A stretch of DNA of 64,000 nucleotides from assembly GCA_029846755.1 (NCBI GenBank), contig JARWBI010000008.1, positions 62,001 through 126,000 of the forward strand, written 5' to 3'. Positions 53,573-63,921 of the stretch are shown in pieces. Below the pieces are notes generated by a model. It was not told the DNA's origin. It made no database searches and was given only the letters and a program-made list of their open reading frames with translations. Source of the DNA: Falsirhodobacter flavus. GTDB lineage: Bacteria; Pseudomonadota; Alphaproteobacteria; Rhodobacterales; Rhodobacteraceae. Every line of letters begins with the position of its first letter. Position 1 is the stretch's first letter. A program made the translations under genes and the position numbers.

Positions 53573-54049
53573 TCAATTGCCCTCGGCATTCGAGCCGATG
53601 AACCAAGCATCCTTGTCGATGGTGCGGCTGGCAGCGGTCAGGAGGTCAGATGTATCTGCATCCTCCTCCGTCGCATCGATGGCGTCCCTCACGGAAGCTG
53701 CCACGATCTTGTATCGCTCTGTCAGCTCGCGAACATGATCCTTCACGGCGAGCAGATCCGCCGGGTATTCCGGCAGCGTCGTGGTTTTGACGACATTCTG
53801 TGAGGTGCCATCAGGTGTGCCCCCGAGGATGACGACCCGCTCTGCCATTGTATCGAGGATGCCGCGCAAATTGCCTGCCGCAGTGTCCAGCAGCTCGTGC
53901 ACGCCAATGAATCCCGCCCCGCGAAGCGTCCAATGCGCCTGCTTTACGATGAGCGAGAGATCTATCACGAGGCTCAGGTTTTTGTTCAGAACCTCGATGG
54001 AGGTGTTGGCAATCGTATCGGTCAGTCCACTTGCAAAGCGCTCGCGCAT
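53573..54049 (-). CDS. dps: Dps-family ferritin-like protein
   Basis: A 158-residue protein of the Dps/miniferritin type. The intersubunit iron site is visible: His39 in VKQAHWTLRG, His51 and Asp55 in VHELLDTAAGN. The DTMAERVVILGGTPDG block follows as in Dps. It should form a 12-subunit shell that oxidises iron with hydrogen peroxide and protects DNA. GGAG lies about ten bases before the ATG. It is a stress protein and fits the neighbouring signalling genes. Confidence 0.93.
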   Translation of the reverse strand: MRERFASGLTDTIANTSIEVLNKNLSLVIDLSLIVKQAHWTLRGAGFIGVHELLDTAAGNLRGILDTMAERVVILGGTPDGTSQNVVKTTTLPEYPADLLAVKDHVRELTERYKIVAASVRDAIDATEEDADTSDLLTAASRTIDKDAWFIGSNAEGN

Positions 54050-54296
54050 TCTTAAACTCCGTTCTTCTTACAAAGAACAAACGGATCGAGCCGGACCCGG
54101 TTCCTTGTGCCCTCAAGCCAAGGCTGTTTCCGGTCATAGCGCAATCAACTTCGGATCCTCGCGAGGCAAAACATTACGTCCTGATCCGTAACCTCCCACG
54201 TGACGACCTCTGCCCAAGCAGATTTGTTCGGCCTGACCAGGGGAACATTCACCGAGCCCGTCAGTCTTGCTCCTTCGGCCGAGAGGAGGAACACGC

Positions 54297-54551
54297 ATGC
54301 GGCGCCTATGGGTCAATACCATCATCTTCGACTATCCCAATCCCGGCCAGCCAGTTGTCCTGGAAGGACCGCTCCAAGCAGCAGCGTTCCTGCGCAAACA
54401 GTGGGTTTGGCCAAAAACAAAGGAATATGCCGACGCCGTGACTGCCTGCAGGGACTGCGTCAATGGACTTACACCGACCGCTGAGCCATCCTACGCAGCC
54501 GTCAGACGCGCACTCAAGGTTGCCGATGTCAGGACCAGTCAAGGCAGTTAA
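54297..54551 (+). CDS. DUF982 family small protein
   Basis: An 84-residue protein. The pattern W-V-N-T-I, a VVLEGPLQAAAFLRKQW core, TACRDCVNGLTPTAEP and AVRRALKVA are typical of DUF982, a small alphaproteobacterial family of unknown function. GGAGGAAC precedes the ATG by six bases. It lies between the Dps gene and the FAD/NAD(P) protein with no partner gene. Confidence 0.82.
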   Translation: MRRLWVNTIIFDYPNPGQPVVLEGPLQAAAFLRKQWVWPKTKEYADAVTACRDCVNGLTPTAEPSYAAVRRALKVADVRTSQGS

Positions 54552-54599
54552 CGCGTTCTGCACTGCCAGTTCAAAACGCTTCCAGCTTCCTGTTTGATC

Positions 54600-56210
54600 T
54601 TATGCCGCCAGCCAGTAGTTCGCGCGGTGTCTGTGGTTCGTTGCGCCGCCCAGCTGGCCGATTGCGCGGCCTATCTCCGCGGCAGCTGTGATCCCCTGCA
54701 CGAAGGGTCGATCATGCATCAGGTAGGGAATGGCCCCCATTGCAACCTGCCCAGGCGCCAGATCTGGCAGTAGAAGGGAATAGTCGTCGGCGACGCGCGG
54801 AACATCGCATCCCGCGTCAAGCAGAAGACCTTTGAGGGTCGGGAAGGGCAGATCGGCCGACGTCATCGCGCGCTGGCCCCGCGCGTCGATGAAGAGGTCG
54901 AAACGATGGGCGTATCCCTCGGCGATGATGGTGGTTCCATCGTTGCCGGTCTCGCTCTCATAGTCAGACCCAAGGCGCAGAACCTGCAGGATGCCCGCAT
55001 CGCGCAGTGCCAAAAGGCGGCGGATGGTTTCCGACGGTATCGCAGCGTAGTTGTCAACAAACACCCGCTTCAGACCCGCATCGAAGCGAGCGCGATCCTC
55101 ATCCGAAAAATCGGGCAACATGGCTTCGATCTTCTCATGCATGCGGAGGATCGCATAGCGCCAGCCCACGGTGCGCTGCTGCGCTTTGTTCTGCTCGACC
55201 TCGGCCAGGTTGCAGGCCGCCCATCTGAAAGGGTCGCGCCGAAGGCGGTCCGCGAAATAGAGCTCGGCGATGTCGTCGGCGGTGGCAGACTGAAGCCCGA
55301 CCTCGCGGGCCCAGTCCGGATCATCGGCAGCGATCTCGGCCTGAAAGAGGGCAAACACGGCATCAAGAAGTCCGCGCTTCCCTTTGGCGCGCAGCGCGTT
55401 CAGGGCTTCATCGGTCATGACACTTAAGGGCTCGTAGGGGATAGGGCAGAAGAAGTCGGCTTCGGGCAGAATGCCAGACCGGGACATCATGGCGATGGTC
55501 AGGGCTTCGCTACCTTCGGCCAGATCAAAGGACAGGCTGCGATCAGGCCCCCTTGTGAACACGCCATGCTGGCCTGCGACCGCCATGGCGGCATCTATCG
55601 AGCTGAGCGACGTTCCCATGATGCCGATACGGGCCGCTGCGATCTCCGCATCGAACAAGCCTGTCCAGGGACTGGGATAGTAAGTGTCAGTGGCATCCTC
55701 ATCGCCCGGCCAGACATGCCCAGTGCTGAGAATGACCCGATCGAAACGCTCTTCCCGTAGCGCCACCGCGTCGGCCAGCCTGACGCCTTCCTCACCGGGG
55801 ATCACATCGGTGATCGTGGTCTCCTCGTGGATGTGGATCACATGCCCGCGGGCTTCTGCCCGATGCAGAAGTTCGATGAATTGGCTGCGGAAATACTGGC
55901 CGAGCAGCAGGCGCGGCGTGAACTCCCGGTCATCAAGCGTGTCCGGATCTACCCCAAAACCGCGCAGGATTGCTTTGGGCAAGCCCCTCATCCACCCGAG
56001 ATAGCTTTGCGGCAAGGGCGGGATCTCGATACTTGCGATATTGGCGAGCATCGATTTGCGGCAGGTGTCGGCGCTGTAGGGCATGCCGATCCCGGCCTGC
56101 GCGCCGGTCTCAAAAACAGATATCGACAGGGGGTCGGGATGCTCGATCAGGCGCTGAAGGGTATAGATGCCGGTCGGCCCCATGCCGACGATCGCGATGT
56201 GTTGTGCCAT
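54600..56210 (-). CDS. FAD/NAD(P)-binding protein of the HI0933/NAD_binding_9 type
   Basis: A 536-residue protein with an N-terminal Rossmann motif (IAIVGMGPTGIYTLQRL) and the long NAD_binding_9 domain, including a second GIMGTSLSSIDAAMAV nucleotide loop and a C-terminal LFIDARGQRAM/PYLMHDRPFVQGITAAAEIGR region. Such proteins are predicted FAD-dependent oxidoreductases; no reaction is known. The ATG at 56210 follows GGGACAGAA; a TTG five codons earlier is less likely. It is convergent with DUF982 and divergent from a Nudix gene. Confidence 0.85.
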   Translation of the reverse strand: MAQHIAIVGMGPTGIYTLQRLIEHPDPLSISVFETGAQAGIGMPYSADTCRKSMLANIASIEIPPLPQSYLGWMRGLPKAILRGFGVDPDTLDDREFTPRLLLGQYFRSQFIELLHRAEARGHVIHIHEETTITDVIPGEEGVRLADAVALREERFDRVILSTGHVWPGDEDATDTYYPSPWTGLFDAEIAAARIGIMGTSLSSIDAAMAVAGQHGVFTRGPDRSLSFDLAEGSEALTIAMMSRSGILPEADFFCPIPYEPLSVMTDEALNALRAKGKRGLLDAVFALFQAEIAADDPDWAREVGLQSATADDIAELYFADRLRRDPFRWAACNLAEVEQNKAQQRTVGWRYAILRMHEKIEAMLPDFSDEDRARFDAGLKRVFVDNYAAIPSETIRRLLALRDAGILQVLRLGSDYESETGNDGTTIIAEGYAHRFDLFIDARGQRAMTSADLPFPTLKGLLLDAGCDVPRVADDYSLLLPDLAPGQVAMGAIPYLMHDRPFVQGITAAAEIGRAIGQLGGATNHRHRANYWLAA

Positions 56211-56428
56211 TTCTGTCCCGAGCAAGCCGTGCCGGGAGAAGATGATGTTGGGGGAGGAAGAGACAAGCGGGCGGGCGTGCCTTCTTCAGATACCGCTATC
56301 GATCTCTTGCCTCCAGCAGCTTGCACTTGGGGATTTGATCGCGCGAGCAGCGACCGGAGCCTATCGACGCAAGGGGCCGATCCTGCTTTCGCTGGACATT
56401 TGGGTCCGGGCGCGGAAAGCGTGCTGGT

Positions 56429-56833
56429 ATGAGTAATCAAAGAGATCATCATCAGTGTGCCGCGCTATGCTGGCGGGAGATTGGTCCGGACGTCGAAATC
56501 TTGCTGATAACCAGCAGAGACACTGGACGTTGGGTCATCCCAAGGGGTTGGCCGATGGACGGCAAGACGTTTGCTGAGACTGCGGCCGAAGAGGCATGGG
56601 AAGAAGCAGGCATCAGGGGTGTGGTTCATCCCATCCCTCTTGGTCGCTATAGCTACTGGAAACCGCAGCTGCACAAACACCTCGACGTCTCGGTCTTTAC
56701 TCTGAACGTAAAAGAGGTTCTGGACAGCTTCCCCGAACGCGGGCAGCGTAAACGGATATGGCTGCCGCCCTCAGACGCCGCTGCGAAGATTGCTGAGCCT
56801 GCGCTCGCAACCATGATCGCCAATTTCGTATGA
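56429..56833 (+). CDS. Nudix hydrolase (diphosphoinositol polyphosphatase-like)
   Basis: A 134-residue Nudix enzyme. The sequence RWVIPRGWPMDGKTFAETAAEEAWEEAGI carries the Nudix box with an EEAWEEAGI end, which keeps the metal-binding Glu pair though the usual Arg of R-E-x-x-E-E is Glu. The W-V-I-P-x-G-W-P form is typical of DIPP and diadenosine polyphosphate hydrolases. The start is placed at the first ATG of the frame; the binding site is weak. It stands alone. Confidence 0.9.
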   Translation: MSNQRDHHQCAALCWREIGPDVEILLITSRDTGRWVIPRGWPMDGKTFAETAAEEAWEEAGIRGVVHPIPLGRYSYWKPQLHKHLDVSVFTLNVKEVLDSFPERGQRKRIWLPPSDAAAKIAEPALATMIANFV

Positions 56834-56961
56834 ACAGCCCGAAAGCCTAAGGCACCTTCGCTTCTCATCAACTGCGGGCGATCAATCACCGTCACGATTG
56901 CTGGCGACGCGGGATTCACGGTTGCCGAGCTGAACAACTGCTTACTAACCTTAGAAACAAA

Positions 56962-56985
56962 AAAGCGCGGCGATTGCCGCGCTTT
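56962..56985 (-). terminator. Rho-independent terminator of the PRC-barrel gene
   Basis: A 10-bp stem AAAGCGCGGC / GCCGCGCTTT with a four-base loop. Read on the minus strand it is followed by a TTTTTTG run, 20 bases beyond the stop codon. Confidence 0.9.
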
Positions 56986-57005
56986 CCGTATCCTGTCGAG
57001 CGAGA

Positions 57006-57485
57006 TCACTGGACCTCGGGCCATTCGAATTCCGGAGCGCTTTCGAGAAGAGCACGGTTCGACGTCAGAACGGCGAAATAATCATTCGGCGAGTCTCCAT
57101 CGCGAATGACCGCCAGCTCATCCATCGAGATGGCGACAGTCTTCTCGCCCAGGCCGAGGAAGCCGCCGATGTCGGTCAGCACGGCCTTGACCTGCCCATC
57201 TTCACCGATGACCAGATCGCTGATCTCGCCGACGTCATCCCAGTCCTGATCGACTTCGGTCATTTCCGCATTGGCATCAACTTCAACTTCCGACACATAC
57301 AGGCGCTTGCCGATGAATGTTTCGGCAGACTTATCACCGGTCGCAAGGGTGTAGTTGTAGCCCATCGCCGAGGTATCAGCAGGGGCCGCGGCTGTCGGCT
57401 CGGTTGTCGTGGTCGTTGCCGTCTGGGCAACAACAGGAGCGGCGAGCATGGCAACAAGAGCGGTAGAGGTGAGCAGTTTAATCAA
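57006..57485 (-). CDS. Exported PRC-barrel domain protein
   Basis: About 159 residues. A signal peptide MIKLLTSTALVAMLAAPVVA ends before QTATTTTTEP. A Thr/Ala-rich linker follows, then a PRC-barrel domain (FIGKRLYVSEVEVDANAEM, VGEISDLVIGEDGQVKAVLTDIG). The start was set at a TTG seven bases after GGGAGA because it puts the signal at the N-terminus; an ATG seven codons upstream is the alternative. The function is unknown; PRC domains are found in surface-associated and stress proteins. Confidence 0.85.
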   Translation of the reverse strand: MIKLLTSTALVAMLAAPVVAQTATTTTTEPTAAAPADTSAMGYNYTLATGDKSAETFIGKRLYVSEVEVDANAEMTEVDQDWDDVGEISDLVIGEDGQVKAVLTDIGGFLGLGEKTVAISMDELAVIRDGDSPNDYFAVLTSNRALLESAPEFEWPEVQ

Positions 57486-57601
57486 TTGAAGTCTCCCGAA
57501 TATCATACCGGCGTCAGCCGGCTGCGGGGATAACGGGCTGATATCACCTCGAGTTCCTTCCCGGTGCGCCTGCATGTTACCCTAAAGAGCATCAATGCAG
57601 C

Positions 57602-57627
57602 GCAGCGAATGTCGGTAATGTCCCACG
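57602..57627 (+). repeat. Dispersed intergenic repeat copy
   Basis: Reads GCAGCGAATGTCGGTAATGT followed by CCCACG. It lies between the PRC-barrel and recombinase genes. Confidence 0.5.
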
Positions 57628-57686
57628 GGCCGCCCAGGATGGCGGCCCTCCGATAATGTGACTCGTCGATCGCCCGCCTTTGGCAA

Positions 57687-58322
57687 TCAAAGATCGATGG
57701 CCTCTGAGATGGCCAGCGCATCATCCACCTCGATCCCGAGGTATCGAACGGTGCTGTCCATCTTCGTATGGCCCAAGAGCAGCTGCACAGCACGCAGGTT
57801 GCCGGTCTTCTTGTAGATTTGCGCGACCTTGGTCCGTCGCATCGAGTGCGTGCCATAGCTGCTGACTTCTAAGCCGATGGAACTGACCCACTCGCGAAGC
57901 AACCGGGCATACTGGCGCGTCGACATATGCGGTCGGTCGTGGAACCGGCTGGGCCAGAGATATTGCATGCCGGTCATCGAGGGACTGGCGATCCACTGTT
58001 TGAGGCAGGCGCGAGTCGTCTCGGTGATCTCGAACCTGACAGGCCGTCCGGTCTTCTGTTGGACAACCGACGCGCGTTCCCGAACTTGCCCCGCAGCGAA
58101 GACATCGCGCACCTGCAGGCGGACCAGGTCGCACCCCCGCAGCTTGCTGTCGATGGCCATGTTGAACAGCGCGAGATCCCGGAGATCACCCGACATCTCG
58201 AGCCGAATGCGGATGGACCAGACGTGCTTCGGCTGCAGCGGGCGCTTCTGACCAACGATGCGGCCCTTGTTCCAGGCGATGCGCGGAGGTGGCAGAGGGG
58301 TGGTGATGAGTTCGGTGGACAT
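57687..58322 (-). CDS. Minimal tyrosine recombinase/integrase
   Basis: A 211-residue protein that is essentially the catalytic domain of a tyrosine recombinase. The residues Arg62 (KLRGCDLVRL), Lys90 (QQKTGRPV), His159-x-x-Arg162 (GTHSMRRT), His185 (LLLGHTKM) and Tyr194 (TVRYLGI) are all present. The usual N-terminal SAM-like arm-binding domain is missing, so it may be a short integrase of a mobile cassette. No attachment site or tRNA is visible. GGAAGG precedes the ATG. It lies next to the arsenic operon. Confidence 0.92.
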   Translation of the reverse strand: MSTELITTPLPPPRIAWNKGRIVGQKRPLQPKHVWSIRIRLEMSGDLRDLALFNMAIDSKLRGCDLVRLQVRDVFAAGQVRERASVVQQKTGRPVRFEITETTRACLKQWIASPSMTGMQYLWPSRFHDRPHMSTRQYARLLREWVSSIGLEVSSYGTHSMRRTKVAQIYKKTGNLRAVQLLLGHTKMDSTVRYLGIEVDDALAISEAIDL

Positions 58323-58588
58323 GGCAGTGCCTTCCGATCCACCGCTCCCGCCCGCCTTTCGGAATGATGCCGAGTCAGGATAGCACACTCGCGCGGTTCC
58401 GTCGCTCGGAGCCCTTAACCGTCATTCGAGTAGCGTCCCAAGATGCACGTGCAGCATCGATCCAAACCGCACGACGATGCAAGACGGGCCTCAAAAGCGG
58501 ACCTTCAGGTAGTCGCGGTTAGTGACTTCGCCCCACCTCGTTATGGTATCGATCCATCTTGCAAATTTCGCCCGCGCAGCTCATTATA

Positions 58589-58602
58589 TCAACATAATTT
58601 GA
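58589..58602. promoter_or_regulatory. Candidate ArsR operator
   Basis: TCAACATAATTTGA has TCAA/TTGA arms six bases apart, the form of ArsR/SmtB sites, and lies 12 bases before the arsR ATG. Promoter boxes are not clear. Confidence 0.6.
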
Positions 58603-58614
58603 GGGGTTGATTCG

Positions 58615-58968
58615 ATGGAAGAAGACCATGCGTTGGCCGCGTTCGCAGCTCTCTCTCAGGAGACCCGCCTTCGCATCGTGCGTTTGCTTGTGAAGGCTGG
58701 CCCGGAGGGCATGGCTGCTGGCTCTATCGGTGAAGCAATCGGAGCGACGACCTCGCGCTTGTCGTTCCACCTGACCCACTTGGAACATGCGGGCCTCGTG
58801 CAGTCCCGCCGCGACGGGCGTTTCATCATCTACAGCGCGGTTTATCCGGCCTTCACAGGCTTAATCCAATTTCTGCTGCATGACTGCTGCCAAGGACATC
58901 CGGAAATCTGCGCCCCCGCCCTTGCTGCGTCCCCCTGCGTTCCCTCGAAGGAGAGAGAAAATGTCTGA
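58615..58968 (+). CDS. arsR: ArsR-family arsenic-responsive repressor
   Basis: A 117-residue winged-helix repressor. The fold (LAAFAALSQETRLRIVRLLV, SIGEAIGATTSRLSFHLTHLEHAGLV, RRDGRFIIYS) is typical. A C-terminal Cys cluster (Cys91, Cys92 and Cys99, with a further Cys108) is in the position used by several ArsR types to bind As(III). GAGGGG precedes the ATG. It is the first gene of the ars operon and overlaps arsC by eight bases. Confidence 0.93.
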   Translation: MEEDHALAAFAALSQETRLRIVRLLVKAGPEGMAAGSIGEAIGATTSRLSFHLTHLEHAGLVQSRRDGRFIIYSAVYPAFTGLIQFLLHDCCQGHPEICAPALAASPCVPSKERENV

Positions 58969-59488
58969 CCCGATCTACAACGTCCTGTTCCTCTGCACGG
59001 GGAACTCGGCCCGATCGATCATCGCGGAAAGCGTCCTGACCAAGGACGGCGAAGGTCGGTTTCGGGCCTTCTCGGCGGGAAGCCAGCCTAAAGGCGCGGT
59101 GCATCCGATGGCTCTCGATCTGCTGCGCAACTACCACTACCCAACTGAAGGTCTTCGCTCGAAAAGCTGGGATGAGTTTGCCGGTCCGGACGCTCCGAAG
59201 ATGGATTTCATCTTCACGGTCTGTGACGATGCGGCCGGTGAGGTATGCCCTTTCTGGCCCGGTCAGCCCGTTTCGGCGCATTGGGGCATCGCAGATCCGG
59301 CTGCGGCGCAGGGGACAGAGCTGGAGCGTGAAATGGCGTTCATCGAGGCGCTACGCTATGTCAAGACTCGCATCGGTTTGTTCAAGGAACTCCCCGTCGC
59401 CAGCCTCGATGCTGCCAGCCTGACCTCGCATCTGCACGAAATCGGGCGTTCGGAAGGCTCGACCGGCGCAAAGCCCGAGGCTGTATGA
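58961..59488 (+). CDS. arsC: Arsenate reductase, low-molecular-weight phosphatase type
   Basis: A 175-residue enzyme with the loop C12TGNSAR of LMW phosphatases and a later Cys pair (Cys88, Cys96) in TVCDDAAGEVCPFWPG. This is the thioredoxin-coupled form, reducing As(V) to As(III). AAGGAG precedes the ATG, which lies inside the end of arsR. It is followed by a second, unrelated arsenate reductase gene overlapping by ATGA. Confidence 0.92.
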   Translation: MSDPIYNVLFLCTGNSARSIIAESVLTKDGEGRFRAFSAGSQPKGAVHPMALDLLRNYHYPTEGLRSKSWDEFAGPDAPKMDFIFTVCDDAAGEVCPFWPGQPVSAHWGIADPAAAQGTELEREMAFIEALRYVKTRIGLFKELPVASLDAASLTSHLHEIGRSEGSTGAKPEAV

Positions 59489-59915
59489 CCATGGACATCG
59501 TGATCTACCACAACCCCGCCTGCGGCACGTCCCGCAACACGCTGGCCATGATCCGCAACGCGGGTGTTGAGCCGCATGTGGTCGAGTATCTGAAAACGCC
59601 GCCGTCGCGGGCGCTTCTGGTGCAGCTCATCGAGCGAATGGGGATCGCACCCCGCGAACTGCTGCGGGAGAAGGGAACGCCCTATGCGGAGCTTGGTCTG
59701 GATGACCCGTCGCTGTCCGATGATGCTCTCATCGACGCGATGATGGCGCATCCGATCCTCATCAACCGGCCCATCGTCGTCAGCCAGAAGGGCGTGAAGC
59801 TGTGCCGTCCATCCGAGGCGGTGCTGGACCTGCTGCCGCAACAGCAAGCGGCCTTTGCCAAGGAAGATGGCGAACAGGTCGTGGACGAGCACGGCAACCG
59901 CGTGCGGAGCGCCTG

Positions 59916-59916
<1 letters not shown>
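59485..59916 (+). CDS. arsC: Arsenate reductase, glutaredoxin-coupled type
   Basis: A 143-residue enzyme with the catalytic Cys13 in [13 protein letters not shown] and the Arg-bearing PSRALL and [15 protein letters not shown] blocks, as in E. coli ArsC. It uses glutathione and glutaredoxin. Two different ArsC types in one operon are unusual and may allow use of both redox systems. Coupled to its neighbours by ATGA and TGATG overlaps. Confidence 0.95.
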
Positions 59917-60970
<1,054 letters not shown>

Positions 60971-60974
<4 letters not shown>

Positions 60975-61660
60975 TCCGCGATCTGCCGAATCTGTCTCCC
61001 GATCTGCTGCAACTGCCGCAGATCGACGGGCACCCACCGCGCATCCTACTACTCTATGGCTCCCTACGCGACCGCTCCTACAGCCGTTTTGCCACGCTGG
61101 AAGCCGAACGCTTGCTGCGTCACTTCGGCTGCGAGACTCGCATCTTCCACGCGAACGGCCTGCCGCTGCCCGATGATGCCGAGGTCGATCATCCTAAGGT
61201 TCAGGAACTGCGCGACCTTTGCCTCTGGTCGGAGGGACAGGTCTGGACCAGTCCCGAGCGGCACGGCGCTATGACCGGCGTGATGAAGTCTCAGATCGAC
61301 TGGATTCCACTGGCGCTTGGTTCTGTCCGTCCGACGCAGGGACGGACGCTGGCGCTGATGCAGGTGTCAGGCGGCTCGCAGAGCTTCAACGCCCTGAACC
61401 AGATGCGCATCCTGGGCCGCTGGATGCGGATGGTGACGATCCCCAACCAGTCCTCAGTGGCCAAAGCCTTCCAAGAGTTCGATGAAGCGGGGCGCATGAA
61501 GCCGTCCCCTTACTACGACCGGATCGTGGACGTGATGGAGGAGCTGGTGCGCTTCACCCTCTTGACCCGCGACCGGCCGGACCTGACCGACCGTTATAGC
61601 GAGCGCAAGGAAACAGCGGCAGAACTGTCTGCACGGGTGAACCAGAAAAGCGCTACATGA
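60971..61660 (+). CDS. arsH: NADPH-dependent FMN reductase ArsH
   Basis: A 229-residue flavoprotein. [10 protein letters not shown] is the FMN phosphate-binding loop, and the [21 protein letters not shown] and [16 protein letters not shown] blocks match ArsH. In other bacteria ArsH oxidises trivalent methyl- and aromatic arsenicals. Coupled by ATGA to acr3 and to the MFS gene. Confidence 0.95.
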
Positions 61661-62853
61661 CGACAAGACGCTGGCCGGTCATCTCGGCCTTGGGCACCGT
61701 CCAGATATTCGCCTGGGGCAGCAGCTACTACCTGATGGCGGTTCTGTCCGCACCGATTGTCGCTGATACCGGCTGGCCGTTGCCTTGGGTGGTGGGAGCC
61801 ATCTCAGCGGCACTCGCCTGTGCCGGTCTGGTGTCGCCGCAGGTCGGTCGCGCCATTGCCCGCTTCGGCGGGCGACCGGTTCTGGCGGTCGGTTGCACCC
61901 TTCTCGCGCTTGGCCTTCTGGTCCTTGCCGCTGCGCCGGACCTGCCGATCTTCTATGCAGGCTGGTGCCTCATGGGGCTTGGCATGGGCGCAGGCCTCTA
62001 CGATCCGGCCTTTGCCACTCTTGGGCGGCTCTACAGGCAGGATGCCCGCAGCGCGATCACGCATCTGACTTTATGGGGCGGATTTGCCAGCACCGTTTGT
62101 TGGCCGCTCTCGTCCTGGCTGCTGGATATGCTTGGGTGGCGTGGCACGGCAGCATCCTATGCGGCGATCCTGCTGTTTCTTTGCTTGCCGCTGATCTTTG
62201 GCCTTATCCCGAGGGAACCGCAGATCCGGCCAGAGCCGGGACATCCCAGATTGAGCGGGGGCGAATTGACCGGGCGCGAGCGGATCGCATTCTTCATCAT
62301 GGCCGCGATCCTTGTCACCGCAGGCCTCGCGGCAACTCTGATTGCCGTCCACCTCCTGACGCTTCTTCAAGCGCAAGGCTTGTCTCTCGCAGAGGCCGTC
62401 GCCATCGGGGCGCTGCTTGGACCAGCTCAGGTCGCCGCTCGGCTGGTGGAAATGGCCGGACGTGGGCGGCATCACCCGATCTGGACGATGATGGTCGCGA
62501 CAGGCAGCACAGCTGTGGGGCTTGTGCTCTTGGCGCTGGATATGGACCTGCCTGCGCTCGCCATCATCCTCTATGGAGCGGGCAATGGCATCTTCTCGAT
62601 CGCGCGAGGTGCATTGCCTTTGGCTTTATTCGGACCGGATCGGTTTCCGGTTATCATGGGGCGTCTAGGGCAGCCATCGTTATTGGCGCAGGCGGCGGCA
62701 CCCATGCTGGGTGGGTCGCTTATCGCGAGCATAGGACCGGAAGGGACGCTTGTAGGGGTCGCTTGTTGCGCAATTGCGAACCTAGTCTTCACAGTGATGA
62801 TGTATGCCATATCAGTCCAGAGGATGGACCGCCCGCCTGCGCCCTCTAGGTGA
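61657..62853 (+). CDS. MFS transporter of the arsenic operon
   Basis: A 398-residue membrane protein with 12 segments. It lies in the ars operon and overlaps arsH by ATGA. Features include the [35 protein letters not shown] start and [10 protein letters not shown] loop. Placement suggests export of an arsenical; relatives such as ArsK export trivalent organic arsenicals. The sequence does not prove which, and ArsJ is excluded by the absence of a gapdh gene. Confidence 0.85.
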   Translation: MTTRRWPVISALGTVQIFAWGSSYYLMAVLSAPIVADTGWPLPWVVGAISAALACAGLVSPQVGRAIARFGGRPVLAVGCTLLALGLLVLAAAPDLPIFYAGWCLMGLGMGAGLYDPAFATLGRLYRQDARSAITHLTLWGGFASTVCWPLSSWLLDMLGWRGTAASYAAILLFLCLPLIFGLIPREPQIRPEPGHPRLSGGELTGRERIAFFIMAAILVTAGLAATLIAVHLLTLLQAQGLSLAEAVAIGALLGPAQVAARLVEMAGRGRHHPIWTMMVATGSTAVGLVLLALDMDLPALAIILYGAGNGIFSIARGALPLALFGPDRFPVIMGRLGQPSLLAQAAAPMLGGSLIASIGPEGTLVGVACCAIANLVFTVMMYAISVQRMDRPPAPSR

Positions 62854-62867
62854 ACAGAACAAGTGAG

Positions 62868-63296
62868 CTAAAGGCTGCTTACCGCAACCACGCATACCAC
62901 TGCGTAACGCCCTGCTTTGGCAATGGTGACAAACAGTAGAAAGCTCCAAAACGGCTCGCGTAACGCCCCTGCAGCAAAGGTGAGCGGATCACCCACCACA
63001 GGCACCCAACTTGCGAGCAGGCTCCACTTGCCCCACCGCTGATACCAACATTCCGCCTTTGCAACGTTACGTTCGCTGACGGGGAACCACCGCCGCTCCT
63101 TCCAACGGTTCAGACCGCGGCCGAGTAGCCAGTTAAGGACTGAGCCAAGCACGTTGCCTGTCGTTGCCGCAATAAACAGGGCTAGAACGGGCACGGTTTC
63201 TTGCCAAATAAGGGCAAAAAGGAACGCTTCGGACTGGGCTGGGAGCAAGGTTGCGGCAAGGAATGATGCAAAGAACAGACCGACCACTTCCGTCAT
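62868..63296 (-). CDS. YqaA-family (DedA-like) inner-membrane protein
   Basis: A 142-residue membrane protein resembling E. coli YqaA: FFASFLAATLLPAQSEAFLFAL, TTGNVLGSVLNWLLGRGLN, WGKWSLLASWVPVVGDPLTFAAG and LFVTIAKAGRYAVV. The start was set at MTEVVG, the position of the E. coli start; the frame runs further upstream over the SCO gene but is unsupported. The binding site is weak. Function is unknown; the group is related to DedA scramblase-like proteins. Confidence 0.85.
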   Translation of the reverse strand: MTEVVGLFFASFLAATLLPAQSEAFLFALIWQETVPVLALFIAATTGNVLGSVLNWLLGRGLNRWKERRWFPVSERNVAKAECWYQRWGKWSLLASWVPVVGDPLTFAAGALREPFWSFLLFVTIAKAGRYAVVCVVAVSSL

Positions 63297-63327
63297 CGGT
63301 AGAAGTTCGACTTGCTGGCCGCCAAAC

Positions 63328-63921
63328 TCATTCCATCGCCCTTCTAATCTTTGGGACCGCAAAACGCCGATCTTCGTGAAAGTCGATGATCCCTGCGAAG
63401 GACCCACCGCGGCGGAACAGAAAAACTCCAGCCGTATGGTTCATCGTATAGTCGCCCTCGTCCTGCGGGATCTTCTCGTAGCGCACGCGGAATGCCTCCG
63501 CTGCCTTGGCGATCTCTGGTGCAGGACCGGTCAAGGCCAGCATGCGCGGATCGAAGTAGCCGATATAATCGGCAAGAACTTCCGGCGTGTCGCGCTCAGG
63601 GTCCACGGTGATCAGCGCGACGATCAGACGGTCCGCTTCCGGCCCTAACTCGACCAGCCAGCTTTCGATGTCCACCAGCGTCGTCGGGCAGACGTCGGGA
63701 CACCAGGTGAAGCCGAAGAAAACCATCACCGGCAGGTTCAGCCAATCTTGCGGCTGCACCGTCGCGCCCAGATGATCCGTAAGTGTCCAATCCATCTGCG
63801 ACAGCGGCAGGGGCAATTTCGGATCGGCTACGGGGCGCGAGCGCCACGCGCCAAGGCCCAGCATGAACCCCATCGCCCCCACTGTGCCTGCCAGCCCGCC
63901 GATCAGGGTGCGGCGGCGCAT
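63328..63921 (-). CDS. SCO1/SenC copper-delivery protein
   Basis: A 197-residue membrane-anchored thioredoxin-fold protein. The copper site is C74PDVC78P and His162 in NHTAGVFLF. An N-terminal segment (about residues 6-25) anchors it. It delivers copper to cytochrome oxidase or acts in redox control. GAGGAGGCGGA precedes the ATG, and the start overlaps the end of the PCuAC gene, so they form an operon. Confidence 0.94.
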   Translation of the reverse strand: MRRRTLIGGLAGTVGAMGFMLGLGAWRSRPVADPKLPLPLSQMDWTLTDHLGATVQPQDWLNLPVMVFFGFTWCPDVCPTTLVDIESWLVELGPEADRLIVALITVDPERDTPEVLADYIGYFDPRMLALTGPAPEIAKAAEAFRVRYEKIPQDEGDYTMNHTAGVFLFRRGGSFAGIIDFHEDRRFAVPKIRRAME

